In this document: positions 16,950 through 25,582 of the stretch, one piece after another
Position numbering within the stretch: position 1 is the stretch's first letter
Layout: each line of letters begins with the position of its first letter
DNA from: Caldisericia bacterium
Lineage (GTDB): Bacteria > Caldisericota > Caldisericia > B22-G15
Assembly (NCBI GenBank): GCA_030018355.1
Contig: JASEFN010000003.1
Coordinates: forward strand, 1 to 47,530
Direction of reading: 5' to 3'
Length of the DNA stretch: 47,530 bases
Made by a program: the position numbers and the translations under genes
The notes under the pieces: model-generated
What the model was told of the DNA's origin: nothing
The model's database searches: none
The model's input: the letters and a program-made list of their open reading frames with translations, nothing else

Positions 16950-17692
16950 TAAAAAATATAAAACTAACTTTAATGTATGATGGAACAAATTTTTTTGGTA
17001 CTCAAAAAAATGAAAATTTTAGAACAGTTGAAGGAGTTCTTGAAAACTGTTTATCAAAAATTTTAAAAATTAATGAAATAAAAATAACTTTTGCCAGTAG
17101 AACAGATAGAGGAGTTCATGCCATTGGTCAAGTTGCAAACTTTTTAGTTGAGACAAATATTCCAGGTGATAGATTTAAAAATATTTTAAATGATAAATTG
17201 CCTCAAGATTTAAGAGTTAAAGAATCAATTGAAGTAGAAAACACTTTCTCTTCAAGGTTTGATTCTAAAGGTAAAATTTATCTTTTTTTTATTAATAATT
17301 CAAAAGATACTCCTCATCCTATAATTGATAGATATTCTTTGTGGTTTCCTTATGAAATTAATATCGAAAGAATTAAAAAAAATTTAAAAATTTTTGAGGG
17401 TATAAAGGACTTTTCAAGTTTTACAACTGAAGAAGAGAGAAAGGAAGAGTCAACAATAAAAGAAATATATGAAACAAATTTAATAAAAAAGGGAAATTTT
17501 ATTATTTTATATTTTTTTGGAAAATCTTTCTTAAGGCATCAAATAAGAAGAATGGTTGGGGCTCTTCTTGAAATTGAAAGAAGAAATTTAAAAAGTGATA
17601 TTTTGTTAGAAGCTTTAAATTCAAAAAAACATTACCTTGGAGAAAAAAAAGTTTCATCAAGAGGCCTTTTTTTATTTAAGGTTCTTTATTAA
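16946..17692 (+). CDS. truA: tRNA pseudouridine(38-40) synthase TruA
   Basis: A 248-residue TruA, which makes pseudouridine at positions 38-40 of the tRNA anticodon stem. It opens KLTLMYDGTNFFGTQ and has the catalytic motif SRTDRGVHA with D54. The C-terminal GKSFLRHQIRRMVGALLEI is the other family block. It is the last gene of the long + strand run. rplM and rpsI, which follow truA in Bacillus, are absent; a minus-strand gene converges and overlaps its last 17 nt. Confidence 0.95.
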   Translation: MIKNIKLTLMYDGTNFFGTQKNENFRTVEGVLENCLSKILKINEIKITFASRTDRGVHAIGQVANFLVETNIPGDRFKNILNDKLPQDLRVKESIEVENTFSSRFDSKGKIYLFFINNSKDTPHPIIDRYSLWFPYEINIERIKKNLKIFEGIKDFSSFTTEEERKEESTIKEIYETNLIKKGNFIILYFFGKSFLRHQIRRMVGALLEIERRNLKSDILLEALNSKKHYLGEKKVSSRGLFLFKVLY

Positions 17693-18386
17693 TCCCTTTT
17701 GCAAATTTTATAACTTTTTTTGCAAGACAAAGAGTTGAATCGATAATTGGAACTTTAATCTCTATGTATGGAAATAATAGTGGAATTTCAGTACAACCTG
17801 CAATAATAACTTGAGATCCACTATTTATATATTCTTCAACTATTTTATTGAAAAGATCTATATTTTCTTTTATTTTTCCCCCTTTTATTGAATAAATTAT
17901 TTTCATTACATCATTAATTAAATCTTTTCTTATAATAATATTTAAACCCTCCTTTTTGATGGGTGTTTCATATACTTTTCCAATTATTGTTCCCTCAGTA
18001 GCGATAAGTCCAACATTTTTAATATTCTTATAATTTTCTTTAATCTCTTCGATGACAGAGTCGACTATACTTAAAAATGGTACTTTTATCTCTTTTTTTA
18101 TTTCATTCACAAAATAGTGAGCAGTATTACATGGCATACATATTGCTGAAACTCCTAACATTTCAAGATTTTTAGCAGATTTTAATATATATGGAAGTGG
18201 ATTTTCTCCTTTGCCAAGTAAATACATAGTTCTATCAGGGATTTGAGGATAATTATCTATTATTAAATGAATATGATCTTGATCCTTTTCTGCCTTTGTA
18301 TTTTTTAAAATTTTATAAAAAAGGTCCAGAGTTGCCTCTGGACCCATTCCACCTATTACACCAATTATTCTTTCGCCTATTTCCAT
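17676..18386 (-). CDS. Aspartate/glutamate racemase family protein
   Basis: A 236-residue member of the cofactor-independent Asp/Glu racemase family (RacD-type). It opens [20 protein letters not shown], and the two catalytic cysteine motifs are present: MPCNTAH with C86 and AGCTEIPLL with C198. It probably interconverts L- and D-aspartate (or glutamate), though family members differ in substrate. Its ATG overlaps the end of the acidic amino acid symporter by 10 nt, so the two form an operon. The 3' end overlaps convergent truA by 17 nt, so no independent terminator fits between them. Confidence 0.9.
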   Translation of the reverse strand: MEIGERIIGVIGGMGPEATLDLFYKILKNTKAEKDQDHIHLIIDNYPQIPDRTMYLLGKGENPLPYILKSAKNLEMLGVSAICMPCNTAHYFVNEIKKEIKVPFLSIVDSVIEEIKENYKNIKNVGLIATEGTIIGKVYETPIKKEGLNIIIRKDLINDVMKIIYSIKGGKIKENIDLFNKIVEEYINSGSQVIIAGCTEIPLLFPYIEIKVPIIDSTLCLAKKVIKFAKGINKEP

Positions 18387-19654
18387 TTTGATAAATCAAG
18401 TTCTTTTTCAGTTTTTGCAACTATTGCTGTTCCAACCATATCTCCTGTTACATTAAGACATGTTCTTCCCATATCTAAAATAGCATCAATTCCAAGAATC
18501 ATTGCATATGCTGCTGCAACTGCTGTTCCTGCTTCTACTTTAAACCCAACTGAATTTAATACCATAAGCAACATAATTGCACCTGCACCTGGGACGCCTG
18601 CTGTTCCAATTGAGGCAAGTGTTGCAGTTAAAACTACTATCATCTGTTGAGAAAAAGTTAAGTGTGCTCCAACTGCAAATGCAACAAAAAGAGTACAGAC
18701 TCCTTGATATAAACATGTACCATCCATGTTAATTGTTGCACCAAGTGGAAGAGTGAAAGAGTAAATAGATTTAGGAACACCTAAATTTTCATCTGTGTTT
18801 TTCATTGTAATTGGAAGAGTTGCACTTGAACTTCTTGTAACAAAAGCAGTTAGCATTGCTTCTTTTGCACCTTTTAAGAATTTATAGAAAGACAAACCAA
18901 ATAAAGATAGAGCACCACCATAAACTAAAAAGAGATGTACTGCAAGACCAATATAAACTGTTAAAGTAACCATTCCAAGAGGACCAAATGCTTTTGCTCC
19001 TTGTTTTCCAAAAACAACAGCAATTAATGCAAAAACACCAATTGGTGCGTATTGAAGAACTCCGCCAACAATTTTATACATTATCTCTGCTGCAGCATCA
19101 GAAAACTTATAAACAAGATTTGCGCCTTCTCTTAACCTTTCATCAGGACTTTCTCTTAGAATTGATATTGCAATTCCAAATATTAATGCAAAAAAGATAA
19201 TTGGTAAAACATCACCTTTTGCAAGAGATTCAACAGGGTTTGTTGGTATTATATTTAGAAGTGTTTGGACTACTGAAGGAGCAGTTAATTCTTTACCAGG
19301 TGCTTCTCCTGGTAGAGTTAACCCAACCCCAGGTTTCAGGAGATTTGCAAAGATTAATCCTATTATAACTGCTAATACTGTAGTTATGAGATAATAAACA
19401 ATTATTTTTACACCAACTCTACCAAGTTTTGATGGTGCTATACTTGCAGCACCTGTTATAAGGGAGAAGAAGATAACTGGCACAACTATCATTTTCAATA
19501 ATCTAATCAATAAATCACCTAATGGTTGAACAACTTCAATTTTAGGACCAACAATTAAACCCACAATAATACCAATTACTAACCCAATTAGAATTCTCAG
19601 GAGTAGGTTTGGTTTAAAATACCAATCAAGAATTCCTACTCTCTTTTTTTCCAT
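18377..19654 (-). CDS. Acidic amino acid:cation symporter (DAACS family)
   Basis: A 425-residue transporter of the GltP/GltPh type. Hairpin 1 has TRSSSATLP (273-281). The substrate and Na+ site NMDGT is at 309-313, and hairpin 2 is near [11 protein letters not shown]. Helix 8 contains [12 protein letters not shown] with D394, R397, T398 and N401. In GltPh the arginine at this same position binds the substrate side-chain carboxylate, so aspartate or glutamate is the likely substrate. [10 protein letters not shown] differs from the usual NMDGTALY by a cysteine. It has an AAGGAGGT ribosome-binding site and a sigma-70-like promoter upstream. Confidence 0.93.
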   Translation of the reverse strand: MEKKRVGILDWYFKPNLLLRILIGLVIGIIVGLIVGPKIEVVQPLGDLLIRLLKMIVVPVIFFSLITGAASIAPSKLGRVGVKIIVYYLITTVLAVIIGLIFANLLKPGVGLTLPGEAPGKELTAPSVVQTLLNIIPTNPVESLAKGDVLPIIFFALIFGIAISILRESPDERLREGANLVYKFSDAAAEIMYKIVGGVLQYAPIGVFALIAVVFGKQGAKAFGPLGMVTLTVYIGLAVHLFLVYGGALSLFGLSFYKFLKGAKEAMLTAFVTRSSSATLPITMKNTDENLGVPKSIYSFTLPLGATINMDGTCLYQGVCTLFVAFAVGAHLTFSQQMIVVLTATLASIGTAGVPGAGAIMLLMVLNSVGFKVEAGTAVAAAYAMILGIDAILDMGRTCLNVTGDMVGTAIVAKTEKELDLSKWK

Positions 19655-19705
19655 TATTAAAATCTACCTCCTTTTGTTTTAATTTTTAAATAATTTACCA
19701 ATTTT

Positions 19706-19734
19706 ATTATAAATTACAATAATTAAAAGCACAA
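19706..19734 (-). promoter_or_regulatory. Promoter of the symporter-racemase operon
   Basis: On the minus strand TTGTGC (19734-19729) is followed after exactly 17 nt by TATAAT (19711-19706), a sigma-70-type arrangement. The predicted transcription start is about 45 nt before the symporter ATG, leaving room for its AAGGAGGT site. It is back to back with the ferritin-like gene promoter. Confidence 0.65.
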
Positions 19735-19761
19735 GGTTATAAATTTTGTTATTTCAATTTA

Positions 19762-19770
19762 TGTTATAAT
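19762..19770 (+). promoter_or_regulatory. Extended -10 promoter of the ferritin-like gene
   Basis: TGTTATAAT at 19762-19770 is a perfect extended -10 (TGn plus TATAAT). No good -35 hexamer lies 16-18 nt upstream, as is common for extended -10 promoters. The predicted start near 19777 leaves a short leader with AAGGAGG before the ATG at 19801. Confidence 0.6.
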
Positions 19771-19800
19771 CTAAATAACAAAATTTAAGGAGGTTTTATT

Positions 19801-20268
19801 ATGATCAAAGTTTTAGGAGAAGAAGTTCTTAGAAAGGCTATACAGGGAGAATTACAAGCATCAAAATTTTATTCTGATGTTTCAAAGTTAATTGTTAATA
19901 AAAAGTCAAAAACCTTAATGGAATCACTATCAAATGAAGAGGCAAGGCATAAGTCAATTCTTGAGAAGAGATATAAAGAACTTTATAATAAAGATTTTGA
20001 AGAGATTCCTGGGTTTGTTTTTGATCCAAATTTAAAATTAGAAAAGTTTGGTTTAAATTCAAAGAGCAATGCAATAGAAATTTTAAGTGCAGCAATAGAA
20101 GCAGAAAATAATGCTATAAAATTTTATTTTGAACTTCTTCAAGCGGTTGAATCGAATGAAGATAAAGATTTACTTCATTCATTAATTGAATTTGAAAATT
20201 CACATAAACAAAAGTTGCAAAATGAATACAATGACATAAATAGAGAGTTTATTTGGAATATTCCTTAA
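19801..20268 (+). CDS. Ferritin-like (rubrerythrin-type) diiron protein
   Basis: A 155-residue, all-helical protein with two similar halves. Each has a helix with E-x6-Y (E17/Y24 and E102/Y109) followed by a helix with E-x2-H (E47/H50 and E132/H135). This is the four-helix diiron pattern of rubrerythrin-like proteins. It lacks the C-terminal rubredoxin domain (no CxxC). A role in peroxide or oxygen defence or iron handling is plausible from the fold, but the substrate is not shown. It has its own promoter and a strong AAGGAGG site, and it lies 4 nt before an ABC exporter ATPase. Confidence 0.82.
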   Translation: MIKVLGEEVLRKAIQGELQASKFYSDVSKLIVNKKSKTLMESLSNEEARHKSILEKRYKELYNKDFEEIPGFVFDPNLKLEKFGLNSKSNAIEILSAAIEAENNAIKFYFELLQAVESNEDKDLLHSLIEFENSHKQKLQNEYNDINREFIWNIP

Positions 20269-20272
20269 AGCC

Positions 20273-20995
20273 ATGAGTGTTGTAAGTGTAAAAAATTTAA
20301 CCAAATTTTATGGAGATCTTAAAGCAGTTGATAATATCTCTTTCGAGATTGAAGAAGGAGAAATTTTTGGCTTAATTGGACCAAATGGTGCTGGAAAAAC
20401 AACAACTTTAAGAATAATAGCAACAATACTATCTCCAACTGAAGGAGAAATTAAGGTATTTGGGTATGATCTTAAAACTCAATCTGATAAAATAAGAGAA
20501 ATAATTAGTTATCTTCCAGAAGAAGCAGGTGCCTATAAATCTCTCTCAGGTTTAGATTATCTTGATTTTATGGCATCTCTTTATGCAAAAGATTCAAATA
20601 CCAAAGAAAAATATATAAAAAATGCAATAGAAATTGCAAGTCTTGGTGATAGAATAAAGGATAAAATCGGAAGTTATAGTAAGGGAATGGTTAGAAAACT
20701 TCTTCTTGCACGAAGTTTAATGCATTATCCAAAACTTGCAATTCTTGATGAACCAACTTCAGGTCTTGATGTAATAAATTCAATTGAAATAAGAAAAATT
20801 ATAAAAGAGTTTACAAGAAATGGTACAACAGTTCTTCTTTCATCTCATAATATGCTTGAAGTTGAGTTTCTTTCAGATAGGATTGCTTTAATTGATAAAG
20901 GAAGAATTTTAATTCAAGGAAAACCAGATGAATTAAAAAAGGAATTTAATGCAAGAAATATTGAAGAAGTTTTTATGGAGGTAGTGAATAGATGA
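20273..20995 (+). CDS. ABC exporter ATPase, NatA-like
   Basis: A 240-residue ABC ATPase of the ABC-2 exporter type. Walker A GPNGAGKT (36-43), signature YSKGM (135-139, in place of LSGGQ) and Walker B LAILDEPTSGLD are intact. The C-terminal end EEVFMEVV is typical of NatA/CcmA-like subunits. It follows the ferritin-like gene by 4 nt and overlaps the permease by 4 nt (ATGA). Substrate unknown; Na+ or a drug or lipid export role is possible by family only. Confidence 0.9.
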   Translation: MSVVSVKNLTKFYGDLKAVDNISFEIEEGEIFGLIGPNGAGKTTTLRIIATILSPTEGEIKVFGYDLKTQSDKIREIISYLPEEAGAYKSLSGLDYLDFMASLYAKDSNTKEKYIKNAIEIASLGDRIKDKIGSYSKGMVRKLLLARSLMHYPKLAILDEPTSGLDVINSIEIRKIIKEFTRNGTTVLLSSHNMLEVEFLSDRIALIDKGRILIQGKPDELKKEFNARNIEEVFMEVVNR

Positions 20996-22284
20996 AAAAG
21001 TTTTTGGTTTTATTTAAAAAAGAGATCAAAAGTTTAATCACACTACAACTCATAATACCTTTAGTTATTATGGTAGTTTTGTTTTCAATAATTGGTAATA
21101 TTGTTGGTAAAGAGACAAAAAAAGCAACTGAACCTAAAGAAGTTGCAATTTTAGATTATGATGATACATTCTTATCAAAAGAGATTATAAATATATTATC
21201 AAACAGTAATTTTAAAGTAAAATTACTTGAGAAATCACTTTCAAAGGAAGACGCTAAAGAATTAATTAAAAAGGAAAGAATTCAAACCTTAATAGTAATA
21301 CCATTTGGATTTCAAGACAATATCTCAAGATATATACCAACAGAAATTGAAACCTATAGTATATTAACAGGACTCTCCTTTGTAAATATAATGCATTCAG
21401 TCTCAACAAACGCTATTTTAAATAGTATAAATGAGTCAATTTCAGATAGATATATATCAGAGCGCTTTTTTGGAATGAATCCACAATCTATTAAAAGACC
21501 AGTAAATGTAAAAAGTTTTGTAATTGTTAAAGATAAAATTTCAGAAACAACCATTGAAACAATAGCAAATGCAATTACATCACAAAGCGCTTTTATTCCA
21601 ATCATTTTAATGATTGTTATTATTTTTTCCTCTCAAATGATTGCTTCCTCAATTGCACAAGAAAAAGAAAATAAAACCCTTGAAACGCTTTTAACTATAC
21701 CAATAAATAGAACCTCAATAATTTTTGCAAAAATGTTAAGTTCTGGTGTTATTGCTTTGATTATGTCAGCTATTTATATAATTGGAATGAGAAGCTACCT
21801 TACTGGGATAACAGGGTCAAGATTTTTTACAAGTTCAACACAAGATATTTCAAAGATTTTAAGTGATCTTGGATTAACATTTAATACAACTACATATATA
21901 GTTTTGGGAATTTCTCTATTTTTTGGTATTCTTTGTGCACTTTCACTTGCAACTATTCTCGCAGTTTATGCAGATAGTGTTCAAAGCGCACAAACCCTTT
22001 TAACTCCACTTATGGTTATGGTTTTAATTCCTTATTTTCTTTCTCTATTTATGGATTTAAATTCCTTACCATTTATTTTTAAAATAATTATTTTCCTTAT
22101 TCCTTTTTCACATCCATTTATGGCTAATACATACCTTTCATTAGGTAATTATCTAATTCCAATATTAGGAATTTTTTATGAAATTCTTTTCTTTCTAATT
22201 TGTCTTTATATCGCAACAAAAATATTTTCTTCCGATAAAATAATAACCACAAAACTTAAAATAACAAAAAGAATATCTTTTTAA
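20992..22284 (+). CDS. ABC-2 type exporter permease, NatB-like
   Basis: A 430-residue membrane protein. One N-terminal hydrophobic segment (about 16-36) is followed by a soluble external region of about 160 residues and then five to six membrane segments from about residue 198. The coupling motif AQEKENKTLETLLTIPINRT near residue 220 is characteristic of ABC-2 permeases of the NatB type. It pairs with the upstream ATPase. The C-terminus ends in a short basic cytoplasmic tail. Confidence 0.88.
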   Translation: MKKFLVLFKKEIKSLITLQLIIPLVIMVVLFSIIGNIVGKETKKATEPKEVAILDYDDTFLSKEIINILSNSNFKVKLLEKSLSKEDAKELIKKERIQTLIVIPFGFQDNISRYIPTEIETYSILTGLSFVNIMHSVSTNAILNSINESISDRYISERFFGMNPQSIKRPVNVKSFVIVKDKISETTIETIANAITSQSAFIPIILMIVIIFSSQMIASSIAQEKENKTLETLLTIPINRTSIIFAKMLSSGVIALIMSAIYIIGMRSYLTGITGSRFFTSSTQDISKILSDLGLTFNTTTYIVLGISLFFGILCALSLATILAVYADSVQSAQTLLTPLMVMVLIPYFLSLFMDLNSLPFIFKIIIFLIPFSHPFMANTYLSLGNYLIPILGIFYEILFFLICLYIATKIFSSDKIITTKLKITKRISF

Positions 22285-22290
22285 ATAACC

Positions 22291-22299
22291 TGTTAAAAT
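22291..22299 (+). promoter_or_regulatory. Extended -10 promoter, probably leaderless start of cvpA-like gene
   Basis: TGTTAAAAT at 22291-22299 is an extended -10 with 5 of 6 matches to TATAAT. It ends only 6 nt before the ATG at 22306, so transcription would start at or next to the start codon. No Shine-Dalgarno is present and no clear -35 is seen. It lies in the 21-nt gap after the ABC permease gene. Confidence 0.45.
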
Positions 22300-22305
22300 T
22301 AAATT

Positions 22306-23034
22306 ATGAATATAGTTGATGGGGTTATTATTTTGATACTCATTTATTCATGTTATGCAGGATATAAAAAGGGGATTTTTAAAATTTTAATTTCCATATT
22401 GGGTTTTTTTCTTAGTATTTATCTTGCCTATAAATTTTCTCCAAACTTTGCATTGTTTCTTGAAGAAAGATTTGGTTTAATAACAAATATTAAAAATTAC
22501 ATTTCACCATATATAAATTTGCCCCCAGAAACAAAAATATTATCAAACACCTCTTCTAATCTTTTCCTTTTTGTTGATTCACTTAAATTGCCAAAATTTT
22601 TGAAATCTTCATTCATAGAAAATATAAATTTACTTGTAAATTTTGAAAATTTAAACACTGTTTTTGATTCATATTTATATTTGTTATCACTGGTAATAGC
22701 AGAAGTTATATCTTTTATAATTTTATTTCTGATATTTATAATAACTTTCTCAATTTTAAGAGGAATATTTTCTTCAATAATTCATAAAATCCCAATCATT
22801 GGAACAATTGATCGTCTTTTTGGTCTAATATTTAACATGATACTATATTTTTCTATAATTATTTTGATTGTTTTTGTATATTCAAATTTACTTTTAAAGA
22901 TTATAAAACCCGACTCAATAATTGTAAAAACTTTTGAATCTTCTTTTTTTGTTAAGTTTATTGAAAACAATATGATTTTCTTCAAATCAATACTTAATAC
23001 TCTAATTTTAAAAATTATGGAGGTATTGAGTTGA
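22306..23034 (+). CDS. CvpA-like membrane protein
   Basis: A 242-residue protein with four to five hydrophobic helices. The N-terminal block IVDGVIILILIYSCYAGYKK plus the following GIFKILISILGFFLSIYLAYKF matches the CvpA family opening. In other bacteria CvpA is an inner-membrane protein linked to colicin V secretion and envelope stress; its molecular role is not settled. No Shine-Dalgarno precedes the ATG. It overlaps the spoIID-like gene by 4 nt, suggesting a shared envelope role. Confidence 0.75.
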   Translation: MNIVDGVIILILIYSCYAGYKKGIFKILISILGFFLSIYLAYKFSPNFALFLEERFGLITNIKNYISPYINLPPETKILSNTSSNLFLFVDSLKLPKFLKSSFIENINLLVNFENLNTVFDSYLYLLSLVIAEVISFIILFLIFIITFSILRGIFSSIIHKIPIIGTIDRLFGLIFNMILYFSIIILIVFVYSNLLLKIIKPDSIIVKTFESSFFVKFIENNMIFFKSILNTLILKIMEVLS

Positions 23035-24530
23035 AGAAAATTTTAATTTTTACTCTTCTTATTATTTTTTTAAATATAAATAGTGGTTATTCATTGAATA
23101 TCGATGTACGAGTTTTATTATTTAAAAATCCTCTCTATTTAGAATTTGGTGATGATTTGAATTTAAAATTAGATAATGTAGAAGTTTTTAAAGCGAATAA
23201 AATATATTATTATGAAAAAAATTTAAATTCTTTAAGAATAAGAGTAGGAATTTTTTTATCAATTCAAGATGCATTAAAATATTTTGATTTTTTAAAAGAC
23301 AAAATTCAAACAAAAGATTTTTATATATATTTTGAAAATGGAAAATACAATTTAGATATTGGAGATTTTAAATCAAATGAAGAAAGAGAGACATTTAAAT
23401 TATTAAATAAACTCTATCTTGTTTTTATGGAAAATATTGATATATCTGGTTATTTCATTTTTGTAGGTACTGAAAGAATCAAAATTCAATTTAATAAAAG
23501 TGATTTAAATGGAATAATTTTTGAAATTTATCCAAATAGTGGTTTTGTAAAAGTTAACTCAAGAAGATATAGAGGATATATATATTTATATGTTACTCTA
23601 TCAACATCATATATTATTAATAAATTAAACATAGAAGATTATCTTAAAGGAGTAATACCATCTGAAATGCCATCAAGTTTTAACATTGAAGCCTTGAAAT
23701 CTCAGGCTGTTGCAGCAAGAACATATGCACTATCAAAAATTAGAGAAAAAAACATATATGATGTAACTGCAACTCCTAATTCTCAAGCATATCTTGGATT
23801 AGATAAAGAAACAGAAAAGACAAATCTTGCTGTTGAATTAACAAAAGATGAAGTTATAACTTATGATGGAAAAGTAATTGAAGCGGTTTATCATTCAACT
23901 TCTGGAGGATATACTGAAAACAATGAGAATGTTTGGTTTTCAGTACCATATCCATATTTAAGGGGAGTTGAGAGTCCTTATGAAGATAAATCACCACATT
24001 ATAATTGGACTCAAACATTTACAAATTATAGAATACAAATTTTATTTAAAAAATATTTTAAAGAAAAAAATATAGATGATATTGGAGAAATTTTAGGCTT
24101 TGAAGTTTTAAGAAGAGGAGTTTCTCCAAGAGTTGTTGAGATAAAAGTAATTGGAATGTATGATGAAATAATTCTTACAGGGCCAGAATTTCAGTCAATT
24201 TTAGGGCTAAAAAGCACATGGTTTGATTTTGAATTTAAAGTTTATAGATTTAATCATTTATATTCAATTGTAAATATGGTTGATAAAATCCCATTTTTTA
24301 AAAGCAGTTTTAATGACTTGATAAAAAAATTTGAGGATTATGAATATGATATAAAATATATAAGAAGAAGGTGGGAGATAGTTGTTTTTAAAGGGAAAGG
24401 ATGGGGTCATGGGGTTGGAATGAGTCAATGGGGTGCTCAAGGTTTTGCTGAAAATGGAATGAATTATATAGATATTTTAAAACACTACTATACAGGGGTA
24501 AATGTAGTAAAATTAGAGAGTGGAAATTGA
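23031..24530 (+). CDS. SpoIID/LytB-domain secreted protein
   Basis: A 499-residue protein with TTG start after ATGGAGGTATTGAG. An N-terminal signal sequence (1 to about 22, MKKILIFTLLIIFLNI) suggests export. Residues about 68-130 contain two weakly SPOR-like segments (RVGIFLSIQDAL and LDIGDFKSNEER). The SpoIID domain spans about 150-499: YLKGVIPSEMPSSFNIEALK with E220, SQAVAARTYAL, and the C-terminal GKGWGHGVGMSQWGAQGFA. In sporulating bacteria SpoIID is a lytic transglycosylase acting on stem-peptide-free glycan; LytB/SpoIID proteins also occur in non-sporulators as wall-remodelling factors. No other sporulation gene is present here. Confidence 0.88.
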   Translation: MKKILIFTLLIIFLNINSGYSLNIDVRVLLFKNPLYLEFGDDLNLKLDNVEVFKANKIYYYEKNLNSLRIRVGIFLSIQDALKYFDFLKDKIQTKDFYIYFENGKYNLDIGDFKSNEERETFKLLNKLYLVFMENIDISGYFIFVGTERIKIQFNKSDLNGIIFEIYPNSGFVKVNSRRYRGYIYLYVTLSTSYIINKLNIEDYLKGVIPSEMPSSFNIEALKSQAVAARTYALSKIREKNIYDVTATPNSQAYLGLDKETEKTNLAVELTKDEVITYDGKVIEAVYHSTSGGYTENNENVWFSVPYPYLRGVESPYEDKSPHYNWTQTFTNYRIQILFKKYFKEKNIDDIGEILGFEVLRRGVSPRVVEIKVIGMYDEIILTGPEFQSILGLKSTWFDFEFKVYRFNHLYSIVNMVDKIPFFKSSFNDLIKKFEDYEYDIKYIRRRWEIVVFKGKGWGHGVGMSQWGAQGFAENGMNYIDILKHYYTGVNVVKLESGN

Positions 24531-25533
24531 CATTTTTGATTACTACCTACCAAAAGAACTTATTGCTCAAGAACCACTTAAAGAAAGAGATAAGGCTAGA
24601 TTACTTGTTTTATATAAAGATAGTGGAAAAATAGAGCACAAGTTTTTTTATGAACTTCCCTACTTTTTAGAAGAAGGAGATCTTCTTGTTTTAAATAATA
24701 CAAAGGTAATAAAAGCAAAACTTATATTAACTCTTGATACAGGGGGTAAGTTAGAGGCACTTTTGATTAGAGGTAATAAAAATTTAATTGAAATTAAAGC
24801 AAAAAAAGCAAAAAAATTAAAAGAAGGCAGAGAAATATATTTTAAAGATGGAACAAAGGGAGTTGTTAAAAAGGTTTTAGATGAGGGAAAAAGATTAATT
24901 GAGATAAAAGATGTAGAAAATTACATTGATTTTATCGATAAGGTTGGTGATGTTCCACTTCCTCCATATATAAAAAACAAAAATATTAATGAAGATGATT
25001 ATCAAACAATTTTTGGAGAATATTTAGGTTCTATTGCAGCACCAACAGCTGGTTTACATTTTACAGAAAATTTAATAAATAAATTAAAAGAAAAAGGAGT
25101 AAAGATTGAGTATGTAACTCTACATGTAAGTACTCCTACTTTTGAGCCAATTAAAGAGAAAAGTTTAGATAAAGTTAAACTTGGAGAGGAGTGGATAGAA
25201 GTAAATGAGAAAGTTTTAAATGAAATAAAGAGTACAAAATTAAATAAAAAAAGAATTATTGCTGTAGGAACAACAGTTGTAAGAACTCTTGAAACAGTTG
25301 CAAGAATTGAGGGCATTAAAGAGTATAAAGGAACAACAGATCTATTTATAAAACCTCCATTTGAATTTAAATTTGTTGATGCACTAATTACAAATTTCCA
25401 TTTACCTAAAACCACTCTTCTTGTTTTAGTCTGTGCATTTGGAGGAATTGAAAATGTTTTAAATGCATATAAAGTTGCAATAAATGAAAGATATAGGTTT
25501 TACTCTTTTGGAGATGCTATGTTAATTATTTAA
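24520..25533 (+). CDS. queA: S-adenosylmethionine:tRNA ribosyltransferase-isomerase
   Basis: A 337-residue QueA, which transfers and isomerises the ribosyl group of S-adenosylmethionine onto preQ1 in tRNA to make epoxyqueuosine. Family blocks: FDYYLPKELIAQEPLKERDK, ARLLVL, DLLVLNNTKVI, IAAPTAGLHFTENL, GTTVVRTLE and ALITNFHLPKTTLL. It starts at a GTG inside the preceding gene (11-nt overlap). The usual neighbour tgt is absent, so the rest of the queuosine pathway is elsewhere. A -10-like box follows directly after its stop. Confidence 0.95.
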   Translation: MEIDIFDYYLPKELIAQEPLKERDKARLLVLYKDSGKIEHKFFYELPYFLEEGDLLVLNNTKVIKAKLILTLDTGGKLEALLIRGNKNLIEIKAKKAKKLKEGREIYFKDGTKGVVKKVLDEGKRLIEIKDVENYIDFIDKVGDVPLPPYIKNKNINEDDYQTIFGEYLGSIAAPTAGLHFTENLINKLKEKGVKIEYVTLHVSTPTFEPIKEKSLDKVKLGEEWIEVNEKVLNEIKSTKLNKKRIIAVGTTVVRTLETVARIEGIKEYKGTTDLFIKPPFEFKFVDALITNFHLPKTTLLVLVCAFGGIENVLNAYKVAINERYRFYSFGDAMLII

Positions 25534-25541
25534 TTTTATTG

Positions 25542-25547
25542 TATAAT
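25542..25547 (+). promoter_or_regulatory. Possible -10 box before the aminotransferase
   Basis: TATAAT at 25542-25547, 8 nt after the queA stop. No convincing -35 is seen at 16-18 nt. The gap to the ATG (25583) is 35 nt and holds an AAGGAGGAAT ribosome-binding site. This is the best candidate for the start of the aminotransferase-to-udp transcription unit. Confidence 0.4.
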
Positions 25548-25582
25548 TTTTTTGAATATAAACAAAAATAAGGAGGAATAAG

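Noticed and set aside
25002-25415. Minus-strand reading frame opposite queA
   Set aside because: Antisense to a well-conserved gene, no ribosome-binding site, no family resemblance; the same holds for other antisense open frames over ribosomal genes.
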